Assembly: GCA_017519405.1 (NCBI GenBank)
Contig: JAFWSH010000005.1
Coordinates: forward strand, 1 to 64,000
Direction: 5' to 3'
DNA length: 64,000 bases
Origin: Clostridia bacterium
GTDB taxonomy: Bacteria > Bacillota > Clostridia > Christensenellales > Aristaeellaceae
Position numbers and translations under genes: made by a program. The notes under the pieces are model-generated. The model ran no database searches, was not told where the DNA came from, and saw only the letters and a program-made list of their open reading frames with translations. Each line of letters starts with the position of its first letter. Positions within the stretch are counted from its first letter, which is position 1. Positions 34,167-43,117 of the stretch are shown in pieces.

Positions 34167-35513
34167 ATGACAGACAGCCGGGAAGCACCAGGCCCCCGCC
34201 GGGGCAACCCCCTGCGCCCCGGGAATACCCCCGACAACATGTTCCCCGACCCCCACATCAAGATCTTTGTGAACCCCGACACCGGGCGGGAGAATATGTA
34301 TGTCTATGTGGGGCACGACGAGGGCCGCGGGCAGTTCATCATGCGGGACTGGTATGTGCTCTTCAGCGAAGACCTGGTGCACTGGCAGTGCAAAAAATCC
34401 CTGGACCGGCGGGACACCTACCTGCCCCCGGACTCCACCGACTGCTGGGCCTGCGACGCGGTGCGCAGCCCCTGGGACGGGCGGTATTACCTGTACTACT
34501 CCCACGGCGGGGAGTCCACCGGCGTGGCGGTGAGCGACCGGCCCGACGGCCCCTTCACCGACGCCCGGGGCAAAACCCCCATCCTCCCCAAGGGCATCAC
34601 CCCCACCAACTCCTACGACCCGGACATCATCCTCCCGGACGGGGAGGACAGCCGGGCCTGGATTCTCTTCGGCAGCGACTGGACGGACCACTACTGGGCC
34701 ATGCAGCTGCGGGAGAACATGGTGGAGGTGGTGCCGGGCAGCGCCCGGAAGGTGCCGGTCTGGCCGGACGCGGACACCCATGAGGAGCTGCTGGGGCCCC
34801 TGCGCTCCGACCAGGCGGAGGCCTTCCGCTGCGGGGACCGCTGGTACCTGTACTGGGCCGGGCGCTACGCCACCTCGGACCAGCGGCTGGGGCCGTATAT
34901 CTTCCGGGGCAACATCGGCGCGGACATCCCCCACTACCCGGACGGCCGGGCCTTCATCGACCACGGTTCCTTCACGGAGTGGAAGGGCCAGTGGTTCTAC
35001 GCGGTGAGCTGCGGGGAGGAGAGCTGGTCCTTCCGGCAGACCTGGCTGATGTACCTTCACGTCTGCGACGACGGCACTCTGATGTTTGACGAGGAGATCC
35101 GGCAGTACGGCGTGGGCCAGTACTGGGCGGGCTGGGAGAAGATTCACGCCGCCTGGTACATGGAGATCGACGCGCCCGCCCTCCGCAAGATTGAGCTGCG
35201 GGAGGAGGACGGCACCCACCGGGGCTTTGCCGTCGCCCAGGAGACGGGCACCCACTGCGCCCGCTATCCCCATGTGTACGGGCTGCAGGAAAACATGACC
35301 CTGACCCTCTCCCTCCGGGGGGAGGCGGGCGCAGGCGTCACGGTGCTCTGCGACGGGCAGGAGGCCGGCTCCCTTTGTCTGGCGGCGGAGACCCCCGCCT
35401 TCACCCCCGTGACCCTCCCCCTGCGCAATCCTCCCGGGGAGCACGAGATCACCCTGCGTCTCACCGGCCGGATGGCGGTGGCATGGTTCCGCTTCCGGGA
35501 CGGCAGCAACTGA
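34167..35513 (+). CDS. glycoside hydrolase family 43-type enzyme
   Basis: A 448-residue protein with the five-bladed beta-propeller features of GH43. The N-terminal FPDPHIKIF supplies the catalytic Asp, CWACDAVRSPWDGRYYLYYS forms blade 2, NSYDPDIILPDGEDSRAWIL holds the pKa-modulating Asp, and the acid Glu is probably in the DQAEAFRCGDRWYLYWAGRY region. The last ~120 residues look like a CBM6-type beta-sandwich (RKIELREEDG, HEITLRLTG). It probably releases arabinose or xylose side chains. No leader, so it is intracellular. GGAGGAG precedes the ATG. Confidence 0.83.
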   Translation: MTDSREAPGPRRGNPLRPGNTPDNMFPDPHIKIFVNPDTGRENMYVYVGHDEGRGQFIMRDWYVLFSEDLVHWQCKKSLDRRDTYLPPDSTDCWACDAVRSPWDGRYYLYYSHGGESTGVAVSDRPDGPFTDARGKTPILPKGITPTNSYDPDIILPDGEDSRAWILFGSDWTDHYWAMQLRENMVEVVPGSARKVPVWPDADTHEELLGPLRSDQAEAFRCGDRWYLYWAGRYATSDQRLGPYIFRGNIGADIPHYPDGRAFIDHGSFTEWKGQWFYAVSCGEESWSFRQTWLMYLHVCDDGTLMFDEEIRQYGVGQYWAGWEKIHAAWYMEIDAPALRKIELREEDGTHRGFAVAQETGTHCARYPHVYGLQENMTLTLSLRGEAGAGVTVLCDGQEAGSLCLAAETPAFTPVTLPLRNPPGEHEITLRLTGRMAVAWFRFRDGSN

Positions 35514-35537
35514 GCAGCAGACAAAAGCACACAGCAA

Positions 35538-35579
35538 AACGCCCCCGGGGTCCGGCTGCCGCGCCGTCCCGGGGGCGTT
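35538..35579. terminator. bidirectional terminator between GH43 and glf
   Basis: AACGCCCCCGGG (35538-35549) pairs perfectly with CCCGGGGGCGTT (35568-35579). On the minus strand the stem runs into TTTT, so it mainly serves the glf end of the pyr operon. Confidence 0.8.
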
Positions 35580-35592
35580 GCTTTGGTTCTGC

Positions 35593-36714
35593 TTATCCCA
35601 GCACTTCCCGGGCCTTCCGCAGGGCGGAGGCCACCACCTGGTCCATGTCGTAGTAGCGGTACTCCGCCAGCCGGCCGCCGAAGATCACCCCGGTCTCCGC
35701 CGCCGCCAGGGCCGCGTATTCCCGGTAGCGGGCGTTATTGGCGTCGTTGTTGATGGGGTAGTAGGGCTCGTCCCCGCTCTGCCACTCGGAGGGGTACTCC
35801 CGGCTGATGACGGTCTGGGGGAGGTCGTTGCCCTCGCTGTCCTTCCCGAACTCAAACCACTTGTGCTCGATGATCCGGGTCCAGGGGGTCTCCCGGTCGG
35901 TGTAGTTCACTGCGGCGTTGCCCTGGAAGTTGGGCATGTCCAGCAGCTCCGTCTCAAAGCGCACGGCCCGGTACTCCAGGGGCCCGCGGCAGAAGCCGAA
36001 GTAGGCGTCCACGGGGCCGGTGTAGACCACCCGCTCCGCCAGGGCGGAGAGCGCCTCCCGGTCCTCCAGGAAGTCCGTGTTCAGCCACACCTCCGCCCCC
36101 TCCAGCATCCGGGCTACCATGGCGGTGTAGCCCCCCACGGGGATGCCCTGGTACAGGGCGTTGAAGTAGTTGTTGTCAAAGGTCAGCCGCACCGGCAGCC
36201 GCTTGATGATGAAGGCCGGCAGCTCCGTGCAGGGCCGCCCCCACTGCTTCTCCGTGTAGCCCTTCACCAGCTTCTCATAGATGTCCCGGCCCACCAGGGA
36301 GATGGCCTGCTCCTCCAGGTTTTTCGGCTCGGTGATGCCGGCGGCCTCCCGCTGCCGGGCGATCTCCGCCGCCGCCTGGGCGGGGGTGGTCACCCCCCAC
36401 ATTTTGTTGAAGGTATACATGTTGAAGGGCAGGGAGTAGAGCTCTCCGTGAAAGTTGGCCACCGGGGCGTTGGTGAAGCGGTTGAATTCCGCGAACCGGT
36501 TCAGGTACTCCCACACCTCCCGGTCGTTGGTGTGGAAGATATGGGCGCCGTAGCGGTGGACCTGGATCCCCGCCACCGGCTCGGTGTAGACATTGCCGGC
36601 GATGTGGCTGCGCCGGTCCACCACCAGCACCTTCTTCCCCGCGTCCATGGCCTGCCGGGCAAAGGTGGCCCCGAAGAGGCCGGCCCCCACGATGAGATAG
36701 TCATACTGCTTCAT
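35593..36714 (-). CDS. glf: UDP-galactopyranose mutase
   Basis: A 373-residue flavoenzyme interconverting UDP-galactopyranose and UDP-galactofuranose for cell-surface glycans. The FAD-binding start DYLIVGAGLFGATFARQA, the HIAGNVYTEPVAGIQVHRYG stretch and GAHIFHTNDREVWEYLNRF are family hallmarks, as are the central FIIKRLPVRLTFDNNYF and the C-terminal YPINNDANNARYREYAALA. Full length. It is the last gene after pyrF (15-bp gap), an unusual place for a glycan-precursor gene; no galactofuranosyltransferase is adjacent. Confidence 0.93.
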   Translation of the reverse strand: MKQYDYLIVGAGLFGATFARQAMDAGKKVLVVDRRSHIAGNVYTEPVAGIQVHRYGAHIFHTNDREVWEYLNRFAEFNRFTNAPVANFHGELYSLPFNMYTFNKMWGVTTPAQAAAEIARQREAAGITEPKNLEEQAISLVGRDIYEKLVKGYTEKQWGRPCTELPAFIIKRLPVRLTFDNNYFNALYQGIPVGGYTAMVARMLEGAEVWLNTDFLEDREALSALAERVVYTGPVDAYFGFCRGPLEYRAVRFETELLDMPNFQGNAAVNYTDRETPWTRIIEHKWFEFGKDSEGNDLPQTVISREYPSEWQSGDEPYYPINNDANNARYREYAALAAAETGVIFGGRLAEYRYYDMDQVVASALRKAREVLG

Positions 36715-36729
36715 GCGCTTTGCCTCCCG

Positions 36730-37431
36730 TCATGCGCCCAGAAACTCCCGCAGGCAGCGCTCATAGGCCGCCACAGGGTCCGCCGCCGCCGTGATGGGCC
36801 GCCCCACCACGATGTAGTCGCTGCCGCCCTCCCGGGCCCGGGCGGGGGTCATCACCCGCCGCTGGTCGTCCGCCGCGCTGTCGGCGAAGCGGATGCCGGG
36901 GGTCACCGTGAGGAAGTCGGGCCCGCAGGCCTCCTTCACCAGGGCCGCCTCCAGGGGGGAGCACACCACGCCGGGCAGGCCCGCGGCCTTGGCGTTCCGG
37001 GCGTAGTGGGCCACGGTGGAGGGCATGTCCGCGTCGATGAGCAGCTCCCGGCGCATCCGCTCCTCGTCGGTGGAGGTGAGCTGGGTCACCGCCAGCAGCA
37101 CCGCCCGGGTGCCGTCTGGGCGGGTCAGCCCCCGTAGGGCCGCCTCCATCATGGCCACGGTGCCCGCGGCGTGGACGTTGGTCATGTCCACATCCAGCCG
37201 GGAGAGCACCCGCATGGCCTTCTCCACCGTGTTGGGGATGTCGTGGAGCTTCAGGTCCAGAAAGATCCTGTGCCCCCGCTCCTTGATGGCCCGCACAATG
37301 GCCGGTCCCTCGGCATAGTACAGCTCCATGCCGATCTTCACATAGGGTTTCCGGCCGGTGAAGCGGTCCAGGAAGGCCAGGGTCTTTGCCCCCGTGGGAA
37401 AGTCCAGGGCTACGATCACGTCCTGCGGCAT
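36730..37431 (-). CDS. pyrF: orotidine 5'-phosphate decarboxylase
   Basis: A 233-residue enzyme for the final step of UMP synthesis. [20 protein letters not shown] starts the barrel, [17 protein letters not shown] carries the catalytic Lys-Asp network, and [12 protein letters not shown] plus [20 protein letters not shown] bind the phosphate. Part of pyrC-pyrK-pyrD-pyrF. Confidence 0.95.
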   Translation of the reverse strand: MPQDVIVALDFPTGAKTLAFLDRFTGRKPYVKIGMELYYAEGPAIVRAIKERGHRIFLDLKLHDIPNTVEKAMRVLSRLDVDMTNVHAAGTVAMMEAALRGLTRPDGTRAVLLAVTQLTSTDEERMRRELLIDADMPSTVAHYARNAKAAGLPGVVCSPLEAALVKEACGPDFLTVTPGIRFADSAADDQRRVMTPARAREGGSDYIVVGRPITAAADPVAAYERCLREFLGA

Positions 37432-37455
37432 GCTTTCTTCCTCCTCTTTCTGTGG

Positions 37456-38376
37456 TCAGTTCACGGGCACCCGCTCAATCTCCGAGAGGGCGCGGATGCC
37501 CAGTTTCTCCATCTCCCCGGGCAGGGCGGCCAGGATCTCCGGACAGGCCATGGGGTTCACCAGGTTGGCCGCACCGATCTGCACCGCCTTCGCCCCGGCC
37601 ATCATCATCTCGATGACGTCCCGGGCCGTGGTGACGCCGCCCATGCCGATCACCGGGATGTCCACCGCGCCGGTGACCTGGTGCACCATCCGCAGGGCCA
37701 CCGGGAAGATCCCCGGCCCGGAGTAGCCGCCGTAGGTGTTGGCCAGCACCGGACGCCGCCGCTGCAGGTCGATGCGCATGCCCAGCAGCGTGTTGATCAG
37801 GCTCAGGCCGTCCGCCCCCGCCTCCGCGCAGGCACGGGCGATGGCCACGATGTCAGTCACGTTGGGGGACAGCTTCATGTAGACCGGCCGGGTGGCCACC
37901 CGCTTCACCGCCCGGGTGATCCGGGCCGCCGCCTCCGGGTCCGTGCCGAAGGCCATGCCCCCGTGGCGCACGTTGGGGCAGGAGATGTTGATCTCCAGGA
38001 TGGCCACCTGCTCCTGCCCGGTGAGCCGCTCCACGCACCGGACGTACTCCTCCTCGGAGAAGCCGGAGATGTTGGCGATGATGGGGCCGGTGTACACCTG
38101 CCGCAGGGCCGGGAGCTCCTCCTTCGCCACGGCCTGGGCCCCGGGATTCTGCAGCCCCACGCTGTTGAGCATCCCCGCCGGGCACTCCGCGATGCGGGGC
38201 GTGGGATTGCCGAAACGGGGCTCCCCGGTGGTGCCCTTCACCGAGATGGCCCCCAGCAGGTTCAGGTCATAGTAAGGCAGGAACTCCCGCCCGAAGCCGA
38301 AGGTGCCGCTGGCGGGGATCAGGGGATTCTTCAGTTCCACCCCGGAGAGATTCACCCGCAGATCCGTCATGCCCAT
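37456..38376 (-). CDS. pyrD: dihydroorotate dehydrogenase B, catalytic subunit
   Basis: A 306-residue FMN enzyme of class 1B. NPLIPASGTFGFGREF, INISCPNVRHGGMAFG (catalytic Cys in SCPN) and GMGGVTTARDVIEMMMAGA are diagnostic. It oxidises dihydroorotate to orotate and passes electrons through PyrK to NAD. The ATG at 38376 has GGGGAGG 7 nt upstream and overlaps pyrK by 10 bp. Confidence 0.95.
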   Translation of the reverse strand: MGMTDLRVNLSGVELKNPLIPASGTFGFGREFLPYYDLNLLGAISVKGTTGEPRFGNPTPRIAECPAGMLNSVGLQNPGAQAVAKEELPALRQVYTGPIIANISGFSEEEYVRCVERLTGQEQVAILEINISCPNVRHGGMAFGTDPEAAARITRAVKRVATRPVYMKLSPNVTDIVAIARACAEAGADGLSLINTLLGMRIDLQRRRPVLANTYGGYSGPGIFPVALRMVHQVTGAVDIPVIGMGGVTTARDVIEMMMAGAKAVQIGAANLVNPMACPEILAALPGEMEKLGIRALSEIERVPVN

Positions 38377-39092
38377 GGCAGCACCTCCCCCCGGAACACC
38401 GGGCCTTCCTTGCACACCCGCATGCTGCCCGCTGCGGTCTGCACAGAGCAGCCCATGCAGGCGCCGAAGCCGCAGCCCATGCGCTCCTCCAGGCTGTACT
38501 GGCCCCGTCCGCCGGTGCAGCGCCACAGGGCCTTCAGCATGGGCAGGGGACCGCAGGCCAGCACGTCGTCATAGTCCAGGTCCCCCAGGGCGTCCGTCAC
38601 CAGGCCCCGCAGCCCCAGGGAGCCGTCCATGGTGGTGACCGTCACCGGCACCCCCAGGGCCCGGAAGTCCTCCAGCAGGAAGGCCTCCGCCGCCGTGCCG
38701 AAGCCCGCCAGCACCAGGGGCTTCTTTCCCTGCGCCAGCAGCGCCCGGCACAGCCCCAGCAGGGGCGGCAGGCCCACGCCCCCGCCCACCAGCAGGGGCT
38801 TTTCGCCGCACGCGCCGGTGTCAAAGCCGTTCCCCAGGCCGGGCAGCAGGTCCAGACACGCCCCCGGCTTCATCTCCGCCATGGCCGCCGTGCCCTGGCC
38901 CACCACCTTGTAGACCAGACGCAGGCTCTCCCGGTCCCACTCACACACGGAGATGGGCCGGCGGAGATAGAAGTCCGGCAGCGCCACCTGGACAAACTGC
39001 CCCGGCCGGGTGAGGCTGCCCGTGTCCCCCCTCAGGCGCATGCTGTGCACCGAGGCCGTCAGGGCGCGGTTTTCCGTGATCTCATAGTTCAT
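38367..39092 (-). CDS. pyrK: dihydroorotate dehydrogenase B, electron transfer subunit
   Basis: A 241-residue FAD and 2Fe-2S protein. The FAD site is DFYLRRPISVCEW, the NAD site is LLVGGGVGLPPLLGLCRAL, and the 2Fe-2S cysteines are in MGCGFGACMGCSVQTAAG with a fourth in MRVC. Partner of PyrD; the overlap keeps the two subunits in balance. Confidence 0.95.
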   Translation of the reverse strand: MNYEITENRALTASVHSMRLRGDTGSLTRPGQFVQVALPDFYLRRPISVCEWDRESLRLVYKVVGQGTAAMAEMKPGACLDLLPGLGNGFDTGACGEKPLLVGGGVGLPPLLGLCRALLAQGKKPLVLAGFGTAAEAFLLEDFRALGVPVTVTTMDGSLGLRGLVTDALGDLDYDDVLACGPLPMLKALWRCTGGRGQYSLEERMGCGFGACMGCSVQTAAGSMRVCKEGPVFRGEVLPWA

Positions 39093-39101
39093 GCTTTCTC
39101 C

Positions 39102-40397
39102 TCACAGCAAATTCCAGGCCAGGTTCTCCCCCACCGCCGTCAGGCGGCATGCCGCATGGAGGGGCCAGCCGGCGAAGGGCGTGGCCTTCCCCTTGGAGAC
39201 AAAGTCCGCCGGATCCACCACGGTGTCCGCCTGCAGGTCGAAGACCGTCATCTCCAGCCGGTCCCCCACCCCGATGCCGCCCCCCAGCCGGAAGCGCGCC
39301 CGGGGACGGACGCAGAGCCGGTCGATGAGCAGCGCCAGGGGCACCTTTCCCGTCTCCACCAGGTGGGTGTAGAGCAGGGGGAAGGCCGTCTCGATGCCCA
39401 CGATGCCCATGGCGGAGCCCGTGAGGCCGCGGCTCTTCTCCTCCGCGCTGTGGGGGGCGTGGTCCGTGGCGATGCAGTCGATGGTGCCGTCCAGCAGGCC
39501 CTCCAGCAGGGCCTCCCGGTCCTTCCGGCCCCGCAGAGGCGGGTTCATCTTGAAGCGCCCGCTGTCCGGGGCCAGGGGGTCCTCCGGCAGATCCTCGTCG
39601 CACAGCAGCAGGTAGTGGGGCGCGGTCTCGCAGGTGATGTCCACCCTCTCCGCCTTGGCCGCCCGGATGGCCGCCACCGAGGCCGCGGCGCTGACGTGGC
39701 AGACATGGTAGCGGCAGCCGGTCTCCCGGGCCAGGGCGATGTCCCGGCGGATCTGGGCGGTCTCGCTCTCCGAGGGGATCCCCGGCAGGCCGTGCCGCGC
39801 CGCGTACTGCCCGTCGTGGATGCCCGCCCCGGGGGGGATCAGGCTCAGCTCCTCGCAGTGGGCGGAGATGATGCTGTCCGCCGCCCGGCAGCGTTCCATG
39901 GCCGCCCGCATGGTTTCCGCCGTCTTCACGCCCCGGCCGTCGTCGGAGAAGCCGCAGACCCGTCCCGCCAGGGCCGCCATGTCCGTCAGCTCCCCCTCCC
40001 CCTTCTGGCCCCGGGTGATGCTGCCGTAGGGCAGCACCCGGATCACCGCGTCCCGGCGGATGATGTCCTCCTCCACCGCCAGGTGCTCCGGGCTGTCCGG
40101 CACCGGGTTCAGGTTGGGCATGGCGCACACCACGGTGTAGCCGCCCCGGGCGCAGGCCAGGCTGCCCGTGGCGATGGTCTCCTTGTACGGGAAACCCGGC
40201 TCCCGCAGATGCACATGGACATCCGCGAAGCCGGGAAAAACCGCCAGCCCCTTCAAATCAATGACCCGGTCCACGGGAAAATCAGCGGACTGCGGGCCGC
40301 GCCAGGCCACCGTGCCGTCCTGCGTCCAAAGGTCCTCCCGGATCAGGGCCGCCTGCTCCGGATCCCAGAGCATGCCGCCGGTGTAGCGTGTCCGCAT
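39102..40397 (-). CDS. pyrC: dihydroorotase
   Basis: A 431-residue type I dihydroorotase: DVHVHLREPGFPYKETIATG (metal-binding HxH), ISAHCEE, YHVCHVSAAAS and IDCIATDHAPHS (catalytic Asp). It converts carbamoyl aspartate to dihydroorotate. The ATG at 40397 follows GGGGAG; the longer frame crosses the promoter at 40420-40448. First gene of pyrC-pyrK-pyrD-pyrF-glf. The leader is very short, leaving no room for a PyrR-type attenuator; pyrB and pyrE are not in the window. Confidence 0.94.
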   Translation of the reverse strand: MRTRYTGGMLWDPEQAALIREDLWTQDGTVAWRGPQSADFPVDRVIDLKGLAVFPGFADVHVHLREPGFPYKETIATGSLACARGGYTVVCAMPNLNPVPDSPEHLAVEEDIIRRDAVIRVLPYGSITRGQKGEGELTDMAALAGRVCGFSDDGRGVKTAETMRAAMERCRAADSIISAHCEELSLIPPGAGIHDGQYAARHGLPGIPSESETAQIRRDIALARETGCRYHVCHVSAAASVAAIRAAKAERVDITCETAPHYLLLCDEDLPEDPLAPDSGRFKMNPPLRGRKDREALLEGLLDGTIDCIATDHAPHSAEEKSRGLTGSAMGIVGIETAFPLLYTHLVETGKVPLALLIDRLCVRPRARFRLGGGIGVGDRLEMTVFDLQADTVVDPADFVSKGKATPFAGWPLHAACRLTAVGENLAWNLL

Positions 40398-40419
40398 CGC
40401 TGTCTCCCCTTTCCGGTTT

Positions 40420-40448
40420 ATTATATCAGGCGTTCCGGGGGATTGCAA
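40420..40448 (-). promoter_or_regulatory. sigma-A promoter of the pyr operon
   Basis: On the minus strand TTGCAA (40443-40448), 17 bp, TATAAT (40420-40425), about 23 bp before the pyrC start. Confidence 0.85.
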
Positions 40449-40499
40449 GCGCCGGAACACCGGTGCGGCGTCCAGGGCGGAAAAAGAAAGGGCAGATCC

Positions 40500-40528
40500 T
40501 TGACAACCCCGCAAAATCTGCCTATAAT
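40500..40528 (+). promoter_or_regulatory. consensus sigma-A promoter of metG
   Basis: TTGACA (40500-40505), 17 bp, TATAAT (40523-40528): a perfect consensus that reads into the T-box leader. Confidence 0.92.
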
Positions 40529-40534
40529 TCCCCC

Positions 40535-40766
40535 ATCAGCCTGGAAGGGGAGAGTACCGCCAGGGCGGGCGCACAGAGAGCTGCGGAGGGTGAAAGGCAG
40601 CCGCTGCGCAGGCGGGAACATGGCCCCGGAGCTTTTCGGGTGAAGCGCGGCGTGTCCTCGCCTGTGCGCCAAACCCGGAACGGGTCGCACCGTTATCTGC
40701 AGGATGAGCGATAAATCAGGGTGGTAACGCGGATACACTCCGCCCCTGTTCCCGGGGGCGGTTTTT
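40535..40766 (+). ncRNA. T-box leader, methionine specifier
   Basis: A tRNA-sensing leader upstream of metG. Stem I spans about 40548-40650 with AGAGAGCTGCGG and GGGTGAAAGGCAG elements; the specifier loop reads GAAC-ATG-G with ATG at 40620-40622, matching tRNA-Met. The T-box proper is AGGGTGGTAACGCGG (40718-40732; the UGGU part pairs with the tRNA ACCA end). The terminator is CCGCCCC (40740-40746) with GGGGGCGG (40754-40761) and TTTTT. Uncharged tRNA-Met should favour the antiterminator and turn metG on. Together with the pyr promoter it fills the gene-free stretch between pyrC and metG. Confidence 0.92.
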
Positions 40767-40809
40767 CATTGCTCCCAACCCATCCGACACCGCAAGGGAG
40801 GCATGCACC

Positions 40810-42822
40810 ATGAGCAAGGGCACCTACTACATCACAACCCCCATCTACTACCCCTCCGGGAACATGCACATCGGCCACACCTACACCACCGTGGCCGCCG
40901 ATGCCATGACCCGCTTCAAGCGCCTCACGGGCTGGGACGCCTACTTCCTCACCGGCACCGACGAGCACGGCCAGAAGATCGAGCGCAAGGCCGCTGAGGC
41001 CGGCGTCACCCCCCAGGCCTACGTGGACGAGATCGTGGCCAACACCCAGGAGCTGTGGAAGCTGATGGAGATCGAGTACGACGACTTCATCCGCACCACC
41101 CAGGAGCGGCACCAGCGCATCGTGCAGCAGATCTTCCGCCGCTTCTATGAGCAGGGGGACATCTACAAGAGCGCCTACGAGGGCCTGTACTGCACCCCCT
41201 GCGAGTCCTTCTGGACCCCCACCCAGGTGGTGGAGAAGGACGGCGTGAAGGTCTGCCCCGACTGCGGCCGGCCGGTGGAGGCCATGCAGGAGGAGAGCTA
41301 TTTCTTCCGGATGAGCAAGTATCAGGACTGGCTCATCGACTACATCGAGACCCACCCGGACTTCATCCAGCCAGCCAAGCGCGCCAACGAGATGCTGAAC
41401 AACTTCCTGCGCCCGGGCCTGCAGGACCTGTGCGTCAGCCGCACCAGCTTCAAGTGGGGCGTGCCGGTGGACTTTGACGACAAGCACGTGGTCTATGTGT
41501 GGATCGACGCCCTGTCCAACTACATCACCGCCCTGGGCTACGGCACGGACCACGACGAGCTCTTCCGGAAGTACTGGCCCGCGGACGTGCACCTGGTGGG
41601 CAAGGAGATCGTGCGCTTCCACACCATCTACTGGCCCATCATGCTCCACGCCCTGGGCCTGCCCCTGCCCAAGCAGGTCTTCGCCCACGGCTGGCTGCTC
41701 TTCGGCAACGACAAGATGAGCAAATCCAAGGGCAACGTGGTCTATCCCCAGCCCATCGTGGCCCGCTACGGCGCGGACGCCCTGCGGTACTACCTGCTGC
41801 GGGAGATGCCCTTCGGCGCCGACGGCAACTACACCAACGAGGCCTTCCTCACCCGCCTGAACGCGGACCTGGCCAACGACCTGGGCAACCTGGTCTCCCG
41901 CACGGTGGCCATGATCGAGAAGTATTTCGGCGGCGTGCTCCCCGCCTGGGACGACGCCGCGGAGGAGCCCGTGGGGAACGACCTGCGGGCCCACTGCGCC
42001 GCTCTTCCCGCCGCGGTGGAGGAGCAGATGGACAAGCTGCAGTTCTCCCAGGCGCTCACCGAGATCTGGAAGGTCATCGGGGAGTGCAACAAGTACATCG
42101 ACCAGACCCAGCCCTGGGTGCTGGGCCGGGATCCGGAGAAGCAGGGGCTGCTGGGGAACGTGCTGCTGACCCTGGCGGAGTGCGTGCGCTTCGTGGCCGT
42201 GCTCATCGGGCCCTTCATGCCCGCCACCCCCGGCCGGATCTTCGCCCAGTTGGGTGTCGAGGATGAGGCCCTGAAGACCTGGGACTCCCTGGGCAGCTTC
42301 GGCCGCCTGCCCGCCGGCATCCGCGTGTGCAAGGGCGAGGCCCTCTTCCCCCGGATCGACATCAAAAAGGAGCTGGCTGCCCTGAATCCCGAGGAGGAGG
42401 CGGAGGAGCCCAAGAAGAAGGAAGAGCCCAAGAAGAAAGAAGAGAAAAAGATGGAAGAGAAGAAGAAGGGCCACGACGAGCCGGAGTTCCCGGAGGTCAT
42501 CGCCTTTGACGACTTCGCCAAGTGCAAGATGCAGGTGGGCCGGGTGCTCTCCTGCGAGAAGGTGGAGAAGAGCAACAAGCTGCTCCGCTTCCGCCTGTCC
42601 TTCGGCCCCGACGGCGAGCGCACCATTTTGAGCGGCATCGCCAAGTACTACCAGCCCGAGACCCTGGTGGGCCGGCAGGTGGTGGCCGTCACCAACCTGG
42701 CCCCCCGGAAGATCGCCGGGGAGGAGAGCCAGGGCATGATCCTCTCCGCCCTGGACAACGCCGGCAACCTGCGCCTCATGAGCGTCATGGAGGGCGTGGA
42801 GGACGGCGCTATCGTGGGCTGA
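40810..42822 (+). CDS. metG: methionyl-tRNA synthetase
   Basis: A 670-residue class I synthetase. NMHIGHTYTTVAADAMTRFK has the HIGH motif, TGTDEHGQKIE follows, zinc cysteines are in CTPCESFW and CPDCGRP, and DKMSKSKGN is the KMSKS loop. After the anticodon-binding helices comes a lysine/glutamate linker (about residues 524-555) and a C-terminal EMAPII/Trbp111-type tRNA-binding domain (FDDFAKCKMQVGRVLSCEKV, EESQGMILSA). Full length for the dimeric bacterial form. Controlled by the T-box leader. Confidence 0.96.
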   Translation: MSKGTYYITTPIYYPSGNMHIGHTYTTVAADAMTRFKRLTGWDAYFLTGTDEHGQKIERKAAEAGVTPQAYVDEIVANTQELWKLMEIEYDDFIRTTQERHQRIVQQIFRRFYEQGDIYKSAYEGLYCTPCESFWTPTQVVEKDGVKVCPDCGRPVEAMQEESYFFRMSKYQDWLIDYIETHPDFIQPAKRANEMLNNFLRPGLQDLCVSRTSFKWGVPVDFDDKHVVYVWIDALSNYITALGYGTDHDELFRKYWPADVHLVGKEIVRFHTIYWPIMLHALGLPLPKQVFAHGWLLFGNDKMSKSKGNVVYPQPIVARYGADALRYYLLREMPFGADGNYTNEAFLTRLNADLANDLGNLVSRTVAMIEKYFGGVLPAWDDAAEEPVGNDLRAHCAALPAAVEEQMDKLQFSQALTEIWKVIGECNKYIDQTQPWVLGRDPEKQGLLGNVLLTLAECVRFVAVLIGPFMPATPGRIFAQLGVEDEALKTWDSLGSFGRLPAGIRVCKGEALFPRIDIKKELAALNPEEEAEEPKKKEEPKKKEEKKMEEKKKGHDEPEFPEVIAFDDFAKCKMQVGRVLSCEKVEKSNKLLRFRLSFGPDGERTILSGIAKYYQPETLVGRQVVAVTNLAPRKIAGEESQGMILSALDNAGNLRLMSVMEGVEDGAIVG

Positions 42823-42840
42823 GCCGCCTGCGGACAAACC

Positions 42841-42879
42841 AAAACGGGAGCGCACTCAAAGGGTGTACTCCCGTTTTTT
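42841..42879. terminator. bidirectional intrinsic terminator
   Basis: AAAACGGGAG (42841-42850) pairs with CTCCCGTTTT (42868-42877), with T-runs on both strands. It separates metG from the convergent fucosidase operon. Confidence 0.88.
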
Positions 42880-42895
42880 GCTGCCCGCATGGGGC

Positions 42896-43108
42896 TTACT
42901 GCCCGGTCTGCTCCGCCGGGGAATGGCGCAGTACGCCGTCCCCGAAGTCCCGGTTCTCACAGTCCGCCTTGCCCCGGGCCGGGATGGGCAGGCCGATGAA
43001 GCTGAAGAAGGCGATGCGCACCACCGGCAGCACCGCGGCGCAGACGGTGATGACCCGGGGGTTGCAGAAAAAGGCGGCAAGGCTGTTCGGGATGGCCGCC
43101 ATATCCAT
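42896..43108 (-). CDS. possible small membrane protein, 70 residues
   Basis: Not recognised. It starts MDMAAIPNSLAAFFCNPRVI, has one hydrophobic stretch (ITVCAAVLPVVRIAFFSF) and a polar tail. AAGGGATC lies upstream of the ATG and the gene starts 9 nt after the stop of the membrane glycosyltransferase, so it could be the last gene of that operon. An overlapping minus-strand frame at 42856-43191 has the Arg/Ser/Pro-rich look of non-coding sequence. Confidence 0.45.
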   Translation of the reverse strand: MDMAAIPNSLAAFFCNPRVITVCAAVLPVVRIAFFSFIGLPIPARGKADCENRDFGDGVLRHSPAEQTGQ

Positions 43109-43117
43109 GGTGATCCC

